This document shows positions 48,351-58,826 of a stretch of 64,000 nt of DNA, piece by piece. Below the pieces are notes generated by a model. The model searched no databases. It had not been told where the DNA came from and was given only the letters and a program-made list of their open reading frames with translations. The stretch spans positions 2,104,022 to 2,168,021 of the forward strand of contig CM041202.1 of NCBI GenBank assembly GCA_023078555.1, in the 5' to 3' direction. The DNA comes from Ulva prolifera (taxonomy: Eukaryota > Chlorophyta > Ulvophyceae > Ulvales > Ulvaceae). The position numbers were made by a program, and so were the translations under genes. Each line of letters begins with the position of its first letter. The first letter of the stretch is position 1.

Positions 48351-50950
48351 GCATGCGGGTCATGCATCGCGGCACTGCGCATGTCGGGCATCCGTGTCTG
48401 GGGTTTTCCCGATCATTTCCCGAGTCCAGAGGCAGGAACTGAGAGCTATGCAGGGCTCTGCTGCCGCCCGAGGATCCAGGCTCCCAGCATTGCTGAGCAC
48501 AGCCGCATCTGGAAGCTCTGCAGCATGCATGCGATGCGGGGTGCAGAGGTCTGGCAGCGCGGAGAGCAAGTAGCACTCCTGCGCGATCACGGAAAAGCAC
48601 AGGAAGGGCAGGCCGGGTGTCCGTAGCGGTACTGTGTGTGATGACGACTGCAAGGCATATTGTGGCCTGATGCGGTCGCAAGCAGGTGGAAACACACGCA
48701 GAACGGGTGAGCACAGGCGGCCCAGCTGCAGGTGCCAGACGCCATGCGCGCAAGGGCCGAATGCTTGATCAGTCAGCACTGCCCGGGGGAGAATATTTGA
48801 GTATGGGATGTTGGCCCGCCCGGCGGCGACGTCTGTGCATGTTGGATGGCACCACATCAAGCAGAGCCCCGCATGCTTGCTGCAGGCCCCGATTCTTCTA
48901 GCGGTAGCATAGAGTGATTTAGAAACGAAGAGTCCCTGTGGAAGTCCAGTGATAAGACCGCTCTACCACTGGACTTCCACAGTCCCGCATGATGAAGGCT
49001 TCGGGTCCGGCAGAGGATTCGATACCGGCAAGAAGGACGGGTATGGGGAGGCTCTGAGGAGATGCGAGTGGGGTATTGGCAAGCCCCCGGCGGAGCTCGA
49101 CGCCAATGCTGCCTCACAGGGCCTCCGACGTTTGGTTTCCCACCGGATGTTTTCTGTCCGGAGGCATATGCACACGCACGCTCCCGTTGCTGATCGCTGT
49201 GGCGGGGCACACCTGACGCGTGAGCCAGCACAGTTGAGGCTGCGAAGCAGCTCGCCCTGAGCATGCCTTTTACATGCATGCCTCCGAATCCCTGCCGACT
49301 CCAGCCGCAATGCACACGAGGGGTGAGGTTGTTGCTGACGGTGGCCGTTTGAGAGCTGCCAGCGGGCTGGGCACTAGGAGTGGTGCTGACTGATGTTGGC
49401 AGGGCGGTGCTGCCAGAAGAGGTCAGCTTGACAGGGGCTCTGCAGACAGGCAAGCCAGGTTGGGCTTGCAGGACACAGTTGGAACGTAAGGAGGGGCAGG
49501 TCTGGTGCTACTGAGCTCAGCTGAGGCGTGCTGATTCTGACGGGCGCGGTGCACCTGCGAGCTAAGGGAGGATAACAGCTGTCCGCACACGAGGAGCACT
49601 GTCTCGAGATACACACGGAACATGAGGTCGTATTCAGAGCGAGATGCGCGTGTGTTTCGCTGGCTGCCAAGACACCACGCGATGCTAAAAAATTCTGCCG
49701 AACAGTTGTAGCCTTGCAGTCAAACCATTGTCCAATTCGTGTTCTGGCAACGGCTTTGGCGTAGCAGCCTGACGTGCCGGACCCCCTCCATCGCCAAGCC
49801 AAGGGTCAGCCGTCGGCACTCAGATACTCACAGAGAAGTAGAAGTATGTCTTACTGATGGTTGTTTATCAGACGAGCTTGCTGCATGCGATGTGCAGTAA
49901 ACAGCGCGGCATCCATGTCACATCGTGTAGACACACCAGCACTGCACCGTCGAGGTGGTCGAGACGTGCATCTCACAGACGGAGAGTCTCGATGTAGTTC
50001 TCGCTGGTATTGCGCAGTGTCTGTCGAGGCAGATCAAGGCGCGTTCCGACGGATCTCCACCTTCTCAGCTGTAGCTTGACATTTCGTACAACCTCTGGTC
50101 ACTGCTCACCTAGGCCAGGGTCAAAGTAAAAGCGAGAAGCAGCCAGAGTTTCTAAAATAAACCTTCTTCATACAGCGTGTAATCTCAAGCAGAGTAGGTG
50201 GCGTGGCGTGAGAGAGATACCTACTGGCACGCTGTTCTTCTGACCAGGTTGTCACGCCGTTCGATGCGAGTGATAAGAAGCAACTATCCACATGGAGATG
50301 AGATTTTGACATCTGTGCCGTGAGCTGGCGTCATCTCTATGAGAAATCTCAGCCGCACGGCAGAGGGCTCAGCTACTAACATTAGGCGGTGTCTAATCAG
50401 CAGTACCACATTCAACGTCTTCGCATTGCAGTGTGGTCGCCACGACGCGGCATCCCATCACAACGATTTCACGTGCTGGTTTCTGTGCATGCACAACAAG
50501 GCGTCTGCCGTGTGCGCAGCTGCTGCGGCCGACTGGGGAACAGGTCTATCTAGATCTGGGCAGACCGGCTGAGGTAATGCACCCAGTATCGGTCTACAAA
50601 TACTCTCCCACACTACCCATACAACCAGCTGATCACGGCAGCCCACCTACAGCGAGAGGGTGCGGTCTACGTACATACGAAGGCCCAACTGGAGCCAATG
50701 TGCATGTGCATTGGCCACTTCATGGCAGAGCATTCACTGCATCGTGACCCGACCCAACACAGCCGGATCCTAACTACCCCAGCGGCAGCCCTGGAACAGC
50801 CCTGAAACGGAATTTGAAACAAACACTATTATAAACTGTCATAAGTCATAAGGCTGTCATAAACTGGGGCTGACAACGAGGGCCCAGAGCTACATCTACT
50901 CCTGCAGCAACTTGAACCAGCTGCTGCTGTTTTTCATGTGTGCTCCCGGC
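48351..50950. other. non-coding part of unit A
   Basis: This aligns with 54886-57179 of unit B but shows no conserved reading frame between the two units, so I take it as non-coding. Unit A has about 310 bp near 48380-48690 that are absent from B, and it carries the 45-bp palindromic element. Confidence 0.5.
48937..48981. mobile_element. 45-bp palindromic mini-element, solo copy
   Basis: The element begins TGTGGAAGTCCAGTG and ends CACTGGACTTCCACA; it is an imperfect palindrome that can fold into one long hairpin. It is flanked by the perfect direct repeat GTCCC (48932-48936 and 48982-48986). The matching place in duplication unit B (about 55180-55215) lacks it. Read on the minus strand, its centre contains TGGTAGAGCGG, which fits the tRNA A-box consensus. 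Target repeat, terminal inverted repeats and empty site together indicate insertion by a transposase or integrase supplied elsewhere. No protein is encoded. Confidence 0.75.
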
Positions 50951-51690
50951 CTATGCATCGAAATCATCTATTGCCATACCCAAACACCTCAAAGTCCCGC
51001 GTGTACAACAGATACGCCAGGTCTAGATCTGCCGTCTCCTGGTTGAAGAACCGCGTCCTCTTGGAGTCGGTGTCATGGCCATCCCGCTTCCGTCCCGCAG
51101 CCGCGTCAGCCGGCTGCCCTGGCGTGCCACCCTCCCCCCTCCCACGCCGCCACCGTGGGAGGGGGGAGGAAACTCGCATAGTACTCCCCAGAGCCCATCC
51201 ATCCAGCACGGGAACCAAGTTGCCATGTCCTCGAGCCGCAGGTAGAAGTCGAACCGCAGGTCCCGCCCGCCACCGCACATCTCCGTGAGTGGCTGGAAGT
51301 GGCCGTCGACCGCCGTGACGCCCTTCTCAAACAGCGCGCGCACAAACTCCTGGAACCCGGCGGGAGTGTCAGGCCAGCGGCGCGAACGATCCTCCTGTAA
51401 GTGCATGTTCACGTTGCCGACGGTGCTCTGGTCCAGGCGCTGCAGATTGGCGACCATCTTGTCGCGGAACCCGGACAGCAGGCGCATGTAGGGGTTGCGG
51501 CTGAACGTGAACGACGGCACGTGCGGCGGCAGCCGCTCCGGCGGCGGGAGGCCCCCCCAGACCCCCTCTCCCTCGCTGCGGTCCTCTGCATACGCATCGC
51601 CGCAATCGATGTCCGCGGATGTTGTTGCTGCGTGTGGCTGCATTGCATCCGGCGAAGCCGGAGGGAGATCGATATCATCATGTACAGCTG
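50951..51690 (-). pseudogene. sulfotransferase fragment, truncated copy
   Basis: This is homologous to the 3' part of the intact gene at 57180-58826. It keeps the 3'-phosphate-binding segment (SRNPYMRLLSGFRDK), the DGHFQPLTEMCG stretch and the stop-codon region. It lacks the N-terminal signal peptide and the 5'-phosphosulfate loop because it ends at the duplication junction near 51690. After WMDGL about 240 bases present in the intact copy are missing and the frame shifts. It therefore cannot encode an active enzyme. Confidence 0.85.
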
Positions 51691-52125
51691 GAGGGTGATA
51701 CGCTGTGGTGCATCGATAGCAGCCGCGCGGTTCAGGTGCGGCCGTGTGGCGCTGCTGGGAGCTGGAGTTGGTGTGTGTGGGGGTGCTTTCATGGGGGGCG
51801 CCCAGTGGCATGCTTGGGCGGATCGGCGTGAGTCCGCGATGAAGTGGCTGGGGTGGCTTGGAGTCGTTCTGCGTTCGGGGGCAGTGCTGAGGTGATCGGA
51901 CCGCCACTGTGCGATGCTTGCTCCCTGCCTCTAACACCGTGTCCCTTGTAAACGATATTTACTGCTTGCGGAAGAGGTAATGAACATCAAATCAAACGCT
52001 TTGAAAACCCCTGCTGTGAAATGCGGAATACTGTTGTTTCGCCGGAGCCCTTGTGGAAATACCAAGAGCACGCGCACTGCAAGTGCGTCCACATCAAGCC
52101 TTCAACTGACGTGCACCTACTCGCC

Positions 52126-54885
52126 TCACCATCTCCCTGTACCCACTACACCGCAGCAGCCCACACTGCGAGTGCGACGGCGCCGCTCCCCACCCACAGC
52201 CACCCCCCCCCGCGCCGCACCGTGCCCATACCCCGCTTCCACAGCTTCCACGGCCTCACCTCCCTCCTCCAGTTCTGCCGCAGCTCCGGTGTCCCCGCCC
52301 GGCCCCACGCCTTCATCGGAGCCGCCGTCGCCAGATGGCACGGCGCCCGGCGCAGCCGGCCCCGGTGCGACGCTCGGCGGGGGCGCGTCCGGCCCCGGTG
52401 CAGCTGACGGGAAGCTGCCGCCGCCGAGGTCCTGCGCGTTGGGGATGTCGCACTCCCCCCCGACCACAATCGCCTGCACGTCGTTCCAAACATCCCCCCA
52501 ACACATCAGGAGCCTCGTGGGGGCAGCTGTTTCAGCTGGATTATTATATTACCCCTCGCACAGCATGCACAGCATGGCCACATGAATAAACCAGTGTGCG
52601 CTCCGCCAAGCGCCTACACGACAACACAGGGCTGCGGCCTTGTTGCTGCTGATGCATATTGGGGGGGGGGGGGGGGGGGCACCGATTCGATGATGTCGGA
52701 GATGGCCTGCAGGGCGCCTGCGTCCAGCCGCACCCGGTCCAGGAACACAGCATCATCGAGGTCCTCTGGTCCGCTGTAGTAATAGTCATCTGCATGCCAC
52801 CGGTGGCCGTTCACGCGTGACCACACAATGTCCCGTCGCCTTGACAACGCGATATCAAGGTCTCTGGCTGGGCTTCAGGTTTGAGCAAGGGCAAGAAACG
52901 CGCTCCAGGCCGCGGCACACACATCTTGCGCCAAGTCGAGAATCGTGAAATGTGCTCGACTGAACTGCGACAGGGTGCAGAGATCGTTCGCTGTGTGGGA
53001 CGATGCTGAGCAGTGGTCAGTACCGGCATGCGCAGATACCAGCACACATCTTGCGTCAAGTTGAGCATCGTGAAATGTGCTCGACTGAACTGCAACAGGG
53101 TGCAGGGATCGCTGTGTGGGACGACGCTGAGCAGTGTTCAGTATCGGCATGCGCAGTATCGGCAGCCGCACCGGTGACGACCGGTGCGACACCTATCACC
53201 GGTGGGGCTGCAGTATCGAGCTGCCTGTAACGTGTGATCATGCATGCATGAATACCATACTACGGTACAGCGGAACTGCCGCAGTGACGTAGCACCCCGT
53301 CTGGCAAGTAGTTTGCACTCCTGCATGCATGACCCTGCCAGACGATCTTCAACACCCGCTGTGGAAGCGCTTGTCGGCGTTCCGATTTGTGGAGCACTGG
53401 CGGTGCTCGCCACATGTGACTGCGCACGTGGCAAACACAGCACGCATAAACTACGCCGATGCCGTGTGCGTGGTTGCGGACACACCACCGGCACCCCCCC
53501 CGCAGAAGCCACACATGCATGCAGCACATGCAAGTGGTACACAACAAGCAGCTTGAAGGCAATTGCAACGGGGGCAGTCGGCGGGGCGCACCTCCGCACT
53601 GATCGGTGAATGCCTCGTACACAATAGCCTCAAGCACCACGGACAGTGCCTCGCTGATGCGGCTTGCCTTGAGGGTGCTGAACCGGCCGCCGGACGGCGC
53701 CGGCGCGATCCCGGCGCCGCCGCCGCTGCCGGAGTCACACAGCGCCTTCTCACAGCCCGCCTCGGCCAGCGAAAACTCATCCGCGAAATGGTTCGCCAGC
53801 ACCTGCACACCGCCGCCTCGAACCTCAGCACTGGCTGGCTGCCGTGTGTGCGGGGGCTGCCGTGTGTGCGGGGGCTGCCGCGTGGCGGCTGCCGTGTGTG
53901 CGGGGGCACAATGGCTGGGGGGGAGTGCAGGTTTCCGGCCACGAATGACGGTGTGGAGCTGCGCCGTTCGGTGCAACCGCTTCCGCCCTCTAGTTCACAT
54001 CTGTGGCATCGACGCTGCTGAGGATGCGCGCCTACGCGGCAGCGGGAACAGTCACAAGGTGCAACAACAGCGCCCCGGTGCAAACACCTGCTGCGGCATG
54101 TCACGCCGCGTCATCAGAACTTACGGAAATGTGTGACTTGTCGCCTGTACCCTGAGCCAGCAGCGCGGCCGGCGGGCGAGGGGCCCTAGCATGTGGTGCA
54201 GTGGACGGGTGAGACGGGCTCCTCCACATCTCAGCATAGCCGAAAACGGACGGACGAGCCCGGAGCCCGCACAACGGCGGCGCCAGTCACGTGGCTCACT
54301 CCGCGGTGCACAGCACAGCACAGCACAGTCATGCATGTGCACAGGAGCCCAGAGGCCATACCACGGCGGTGCCGTTCATATGGTACGGCCCGACGCCGCA
54401 CGTGCTGCCGTTGCGAAACTCGTCCGCGCACGTCGTGATCGTCTCCTCCAGCAGGTCGATGTAGGCCGCCATCACCGCCTGCATGCGTGTGCGCTCGTGC
54501 TGCGCATGCTGCGCTGGGATACCTGCTGGTATGCCTCGCTCGGAGCGTCGACGAGACTGACTGCGGAGCTGCATGCGGCGGGCGGCTCGCCAGCGCTGCC
54601 GGTCACGACAAACACCCCTTGCGTCCTCAAAGCAAGGAGCAGGTGTGCACGCCAGATGTGCCAGGACATGCACTGTGGCGATGTGGAGGCAGGGCAGGGG
54701 AGGCGGGGTGGGTGCGGCACGTTGGTTGCATCGTCCACCGTGGCTGTGGGGGTGCCGTTGCATGTCGACGCCGCGACCGCGAGGCCTGCCGCCGGCGCCG
54801 TGATGATGTCCCAGTCCGGGCCGGTGCCTTGGAAGGGGAAGGTGTCTATGCAGCCCAGGAGGCCGCCTACACCACACACTAGCAT
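52126..54885 (-). CDS. gene X, copy B (unknown family; shifted C-terminus)
   Basis: Five exons join in phase: 54885-54721, 54568-54362, 53802-53592, 52789-52683 and 52473-52126. They carry the same landmarks as copy A (GPDWDIITAPA, CADEFRNGSTCGVGPYHMNG, LAEAGCEKALCDSG, DQCGDDYYYSGPEDL, VVGGECDIPNAQDLGGG), about 345 residues from the first visible Met. Exon 2 is open (CGA where copy A has TGA). In the last exon a C run on the plus strand has nine bases (52203-52211) against eight in copy A. The frame shifts just before the hydrophobic tail and ends in a basic sequence (VAVGGERRRRT...). The copy may have lost its membrane anchor and be secreted, or the run length may be a sequencing error. I do not recognise the family. 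The true start may be an upstream exon. Confidence 0.6.
52661..52679. repeat. poly-G run (19 G), poly-C on gene X strand
   Basis: This is the counterpart of the 37-G run in copy A, again beginning right after the GTGC donor of exon 4. Confidence 0.9.
52917..53162. repeat. about 125-bp tandem repeat, two copies
   Basis: Two head-to-tail copies start with 'cacacatcttgcg' and end with 'ggcatgcgcag' in the intron between gene X exons 3 and 4 of copy B. The unit A intron lacks this material. Confidence 0.85.
53838..53905. repeat. 18-bp tandem repeat
   Basis: Three to four copies of 'ctgccgtgtgtgcggggg' lie in the intron between gene X exons 2 and 3 of copy B; they are not present in copy A. Confidence 0.85.
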
Positions 54886-57179
54886 GCATGCGGGTCATGC
54901 ATCGTGGCTCTTTGCGTGCTTGCAGGCATGTGTACATCGCATGAAAGCAGGAAGGGTGAGCACAGGCCGCCCAGCTGCAGGTGTCAGATGCCATGCGAAC
55001 AAGGGCCCGATGGGTGCTTGGGAGATGCTTGATCAGCCCGGGCTGCCCGGGTGCGGATGCGGCCCCGCCCAGGGGCGATGTTTGTGGACGTTGGATCACA
55101 CCCCATGCGACGGCAAGCAGAGCTCAGCATGACTGCAGACTCATGCGGCAGGTCCAGATTTTTCTGGCGGTAGCGAATGACAGCGATTTAAATCAACACA
55201 AAAAAGGAGGGCATGATGAAATTTCATTTCGGGAAGTCTTTTGAAAATTATCGTGAGCAGTACATGTATGGCGAGGCTCTGGAGGGGGAGCAAGTGCCCC
55301 GGGCGACCTCAACCCCAATGCTGCCTCACAAGGCCTCCGACATTCGTGTTCCCACCGATATGTTTCCTCCCCAGAGGCATAAACACACGCACGCTCGCGT
55401 TGCTGATCGCTGTGGCGGGGCACAGACCTGACGCGTGGGCCAGCACAGCTGACGCTGCGAAGCACCCCGCCCTGAGCATGCCTTTCACATGCATGGCTCA
55501 AGATCCCTTGCGGCTCCAGCCGCAAGACACACGAGGGGTGAGCTTGACGTTGACGGTGGCCGAGTCGTCTGAGAGCAGAGCTGTTGGCAGCGGGCCGGGC
55601 ACTGGGGATGGAGCTGATCAAGGTTGTGAGGGCGGTGCTGCCAGGAGATGTCAGCTTGGGAGGGGCTCTGCAGACAGGTAAGGCAGATTGGGCTTGCAGG
55701 ACACGTTTGTATTGGAGGTAAGGAGGGCAGTTCTGGTGCTACTGAGTCGTGCGAATGCTGACGGGCGTGGTGCACCTGCGAGCTGAGGCAGGATAACAGC
55801 TGTCTGCACGTACGGAGCACTACACACGGAACAGGAGGTCGTAATCAGCGCGAGTTGCCCGTGTGTGTCGCTGGCTGCCAGGACTCCACGCGATGCTGAG
55901 TAATGCTGACAAACAGTTACCGCCTTGCAGTCAACCATCGCCTAGTTCGTGTTCTGGCAACGGCTGTGGCGCAGCATGCTGCCTGACGTGCCGGACCCAC
56001 TCCGTCGCCAAGCCAAGGGTCAGCCGTCGGCACTCAGATACACAGAGAGGTAGAAGCGGGTCTTACTGATGGTAAACTAGACGAGCTTGCTGCATGCGAG
56101 GAGCAGAAAACAGCGCAGTATCCATGTTACAGCATTCGCATCGTGTAGACACACCAGTGCTGCACCGTCGAGGTGGCCGAGACGTGCATTTCGGAATCAG
56201 ACGGAGAGTCCCGATGAGGTTTTTAGATTTACTGCACAGGTTCTGTCGAGGCAGATCCAGGCGCGTTCAGGCGAATCTCTACCTTCCCAGCTGTAGCTTG
56301 CAATTTCGTACAACCTCTGATTATGTGCGCCTAGGCCAGAGTCAAAGTAAAATGGAGGAGCAGCCAGATTTTCTAGACTCAACCTTCTCCATGCAGCGTG
56401 TAATGTCAAGCAGAGAATAGGTGGCGTGGCGTGAGTATGACTCCTACTGGCACGCTGTTCTTCATGGTTGGTTTGGTTCCAGGTTGTCACGGCGTCCGCT
56501 GCGAAGGATAACGAATGGGTAGCCAAACAGAGCTGAGGCTTCGACATCTGTGGTGGAAGCGTCATCTCTAGGAGACACCTCGGCCGCGCGGCAGAGTGCT
56601 CAGCCACCAACGCGTTGTCCAATCAGCAGTACCACGTTCAATGCCTGCTCTTCGCATTGCAGTGTGATCGCCACGACGCGGCATCTCATCACGAACTGGT
56701 TTGCTGTGCATGCACCAACGGCGCTTGCTGTGTGCACAGCTGCTGCAGCTGACTGCAACAGGTCTACCTCCGAGACATCTGGGCAGACCGGCTGAGGCAA
56801 TGCACCCAATACAAATGTCCCATCTTAAATGTCGGTCTACAAATGCCCTCCTTCACTACCCATACAACCAGCTGATCACGGCAGCCCACCTACAGCGAGA
56901 GGGTGGAGGGTGGGGTCTACGTAGATATAAAGGCCTAGCTTGAGCCGAGCGAATGATGCATACCTACGTACATGTGCAATGGCCACTACATGGCAGAGCA
57001 TTCCCCACATCGTGACCCAACACAGCCGCATCCAAACTACCAAAAGCTGCAGCCCTGCAAATTCATTTGAAAGAAACATAGGCTGTCATAAACTGGGGCT
57101 GACGACGAGGCCCCAGAGATACATCTACTCCTGCAGCAACTTGAACCAGCTGCTATTGTTTTTCCTGTGCGCTCCCGGC
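54886..57179. other. non-coding part of unit B
   Basis: This corresponds to 48351-50950 of unit A. Frames are not conserved between the two units and no family is recognised. Near 55180-55215 it holds the site that lacks the 45-bp palindromic element. Confidence 0.5.
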
Positions 57180-58826
57180 CTACGCATCGAACGCATCTAT
57201 CACCGCACGCTCATACCCAAACACCTCAAAGTCCCGTGCGTACAACAAATATGCCAGGTCTGCCGTCTCCTGGCCGAAGAATCGCGTCCACGTCCTCTGC
57301 GCGTCGGTGTCATGGCCATCCCGCTTCCGCCCCGCAGCTGCGTCAGCCGGCTGCCCCGACGCGCCACCCTCTCGCGCCGCCCCCGGCACAACGCTCCCGT
57401 CCGCCGCCGTGAAACTCGCATAGTACTCCTCACACGTCATCCCCGGCGGCGCCCACCAGCACCTGTCCCCACTCAGCAGGTCCCAGTCCACCCCCCGCTC
57501 CCCCCACGTCGCACGCCCGCTGCTCTCATTCCACGCCGGCGGCCGCCGCTTCGCGCCGTACGATTTCAGCGTCACAAACTTATCCACCACCCCCCTCCCG
57601 AGGTACATCACCCCCTGAGAGCTCGCACTCCACCCTGTCTCTGTCCACCCCCGCAGCCCGAGCCCATCCATCCAGCACGGGAACCAAGTCGCCATGTCCT
57701 CGAGCCGCAGGTAGAAGTCGAACCGCAGGTCCCGGCCCCCGCCGCACATCTCCGTGAGTGGCTGGAAGTGGCCGTCGACCGCCGTGACGCCCTTCTCAAA
57801 CAGCGCGCGCACAAACTCCTGGAACCCGGCGGGGGTGTCAGGCCAGCGGCGCGACCGATCCTGCTGTAAGTGCATGTTCACGTTGCCGACGGTGTTCTGG
57901 TCCAGGCGCAGCGGGTTGGCGACCATCTTGTCGCGGAAGCCGGAGAGCAGTCGCATGTAGGGGTTGCGGCCGAACGTGAACGACGGCACGTGCGCCGGCA
58001 GCCGCTCCGGCGGCGGCAGGGCCCCCCCGTCCCCCTCGCCCATGCCGCCGTCCTCCGAATCGTCGTAATTGATGTCCGCGGACGTCATCGCTGCGTGTAG
58101 CTGCGTTGCATCCGGCGCAGCCGGGGGGAGATCGATGTCATCATCTACAGTTGGGGGAGTGTCAGGCACGGATGCCAGGTCCATGCCGCGGGCGGCCGGC
58201 GGCTGGTCCTCAGGGCGCCACAGGACCCCGTCCGATGCCAGCCGCCGCCGCGCGGGCCGCCGCCGCGGCGCCGCCGCCGCCGCGCCGCCCGCGCCCGCGG
58301 TCAGGTCGTACAGCACCACCGCCGGGTAGCTCACGACGTGCACGGTCTGGAACTGCGCGAGCGCGTCGGTCTGCGGCGGCGCCGGGTGCGAGAGCATGGT
58401 GTGCAGCAGCTTCCGGATGTTTGTGCAGCCGGCCTTCGGCACCGTGCACAGCATGAACGGCGCCGTGTCGTTCGACGCCACGAGGAGCGGCTGGCTGGCC
58501 CCGGCGAGCTTCGCAGGCTCGCACCCCACCGTGCTCTGGTGGGAGATGAGGTTCGAGACCCCCGCCTCCGACCAGCGGCTGCGGTACGACTCGATCACCC
58601 TCGCGCAGTGTGGTGACAGGCGGTCGTAGAAGCTGAGTCCGCTGTCGGGGACGGTGCCGCAGAGGCCGCGCGCGGGGCACTGCGGGTCGAGGTCGGTAAG
58701 CTGGCCGGTGTGCCGGACCCTCCACATGCATTCGCGGGACGACACGGCGGCGGTATCGGCGAGATGTATGGCCACCAGCACCGCGAGGAACCCTGCACGG
58801 GCTGCACAATCCGTCGGCCGAAGCAT
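57180..58826 (-). CDS. carbohydrate sulfotransferase (Sulfotransfer_2 type), intact
   Basis: A single 548-residue frame starts at the ATG at 58826. Residues 9-28 are hydrophobic (a signal peptide or Golgi type II anchor). The 5'-phosphosulfate loop is TVPKAGCTN (128-136) within FMLCTVPKAGCTNIRKLLH. The 3'-phosphate-binding segment is RNPYMRLLSGF (287-297), followed by FQEFVRALF and DGHFQPLTEMCG (351-362). These are the signatures of the Golgi PAPS-dependent sulfotransferases of the chondroitin-4-sulfotransferase/HNK-1 type, which transfer sulfate to sugars of glycoproteins or polysaccharides in the Golgi lumen. About 150 residues separate the two PAPS motifs, because an Ala/Arg/Pro-rich and acidic insert (about 178-275) extends the usual spacing. 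The acceptor sugar cannot be told from the sequence. The 5' quarter lies outside the duplicated unit, which is why only this copy is complete. No intron is needed, unlike all neighbouring genes. Confidence 0.87.
   Translation of the reverse strand: MLRPTDCAARAGFLAVLVAIHLADTAAVSSRECMWRVRHTGQLTDLDPQCPARGLCGTVPDSGLSFYDRLSPHCARVIESYRSRWSEAGVSNLISHQSTVGCEPAKLAGASQPLLVASNDTAPFMLCTVPKAGCTNIRKLLHTMLSHPAPPQTDALAQFQTVHVVSYPAVVLYDLTAGAGGAAAAAPRRRPARRRLASDGVLWRPEDQPPAARGMDLASVPDTPPTVDDDIDLPPAAPDATQLHAAMTSADINYDDSEDGGMGEGDGGALPPPERLPAHVPSFTFGRNPYMRLLSGFRDKMVANPLRLDQNTVGNVNMHLQQDRSRRWPDTPAGFQEFVRALFEKGVTAVDGHFQPLTEMCGGGRDLRFDFYLRLEDMATWFPCWMDGLGLRGWTETGWSASSQGVMYLGRGVVDKFVTLKSYGAKRRPPAWNESSGRATWGERGVDWDLLSGDRCWWAPPGMTCEEYYASFTAADGSVVPGAAREGGASGQPADAAAGRKRDGHDTDAQRTWTRFFGQETADLAYLLYARDFEVFGYERAVIDAFDA

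Larger units (their letters stand above)
45550..51689. repeat. tandem duplication, unit A (left)
   Basis: This unit aligns in the same orientation with 51690-58157 across gene X, the non-coding part and the 3' part of the sulfotransferase. Coding segments are very similar and non-coding ones differ by several indels. The left edge shares the word 'ggagggtg' with the junction at about 51690, where the left sulfotransferase copy is cut off. Edges are good to a few tens of bases. Confidence 0.9.
51690..58157. repeat. tandem duplication, unit B (right)
   Basis: This is the right-hand unit, containing gene X copy B and the 3' part of the intact sulfotransferase, which continues to the right beyond the unit. 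It is longer than unit A mainly through about 400-500 extra bases in the intron after gene X exon 3, including a 125-bp tandem repeat, and through the 240 bases deleted from the left sulfotransferase. Confidence 0.9.

Noticed and set aside
48857-50079. Protein-coding gene in the non-coding part of the duplication
   Set aside because: Frames in unit A and unit B diverge with many frameshifts between them, unlike gene X and the sulfotransferase.
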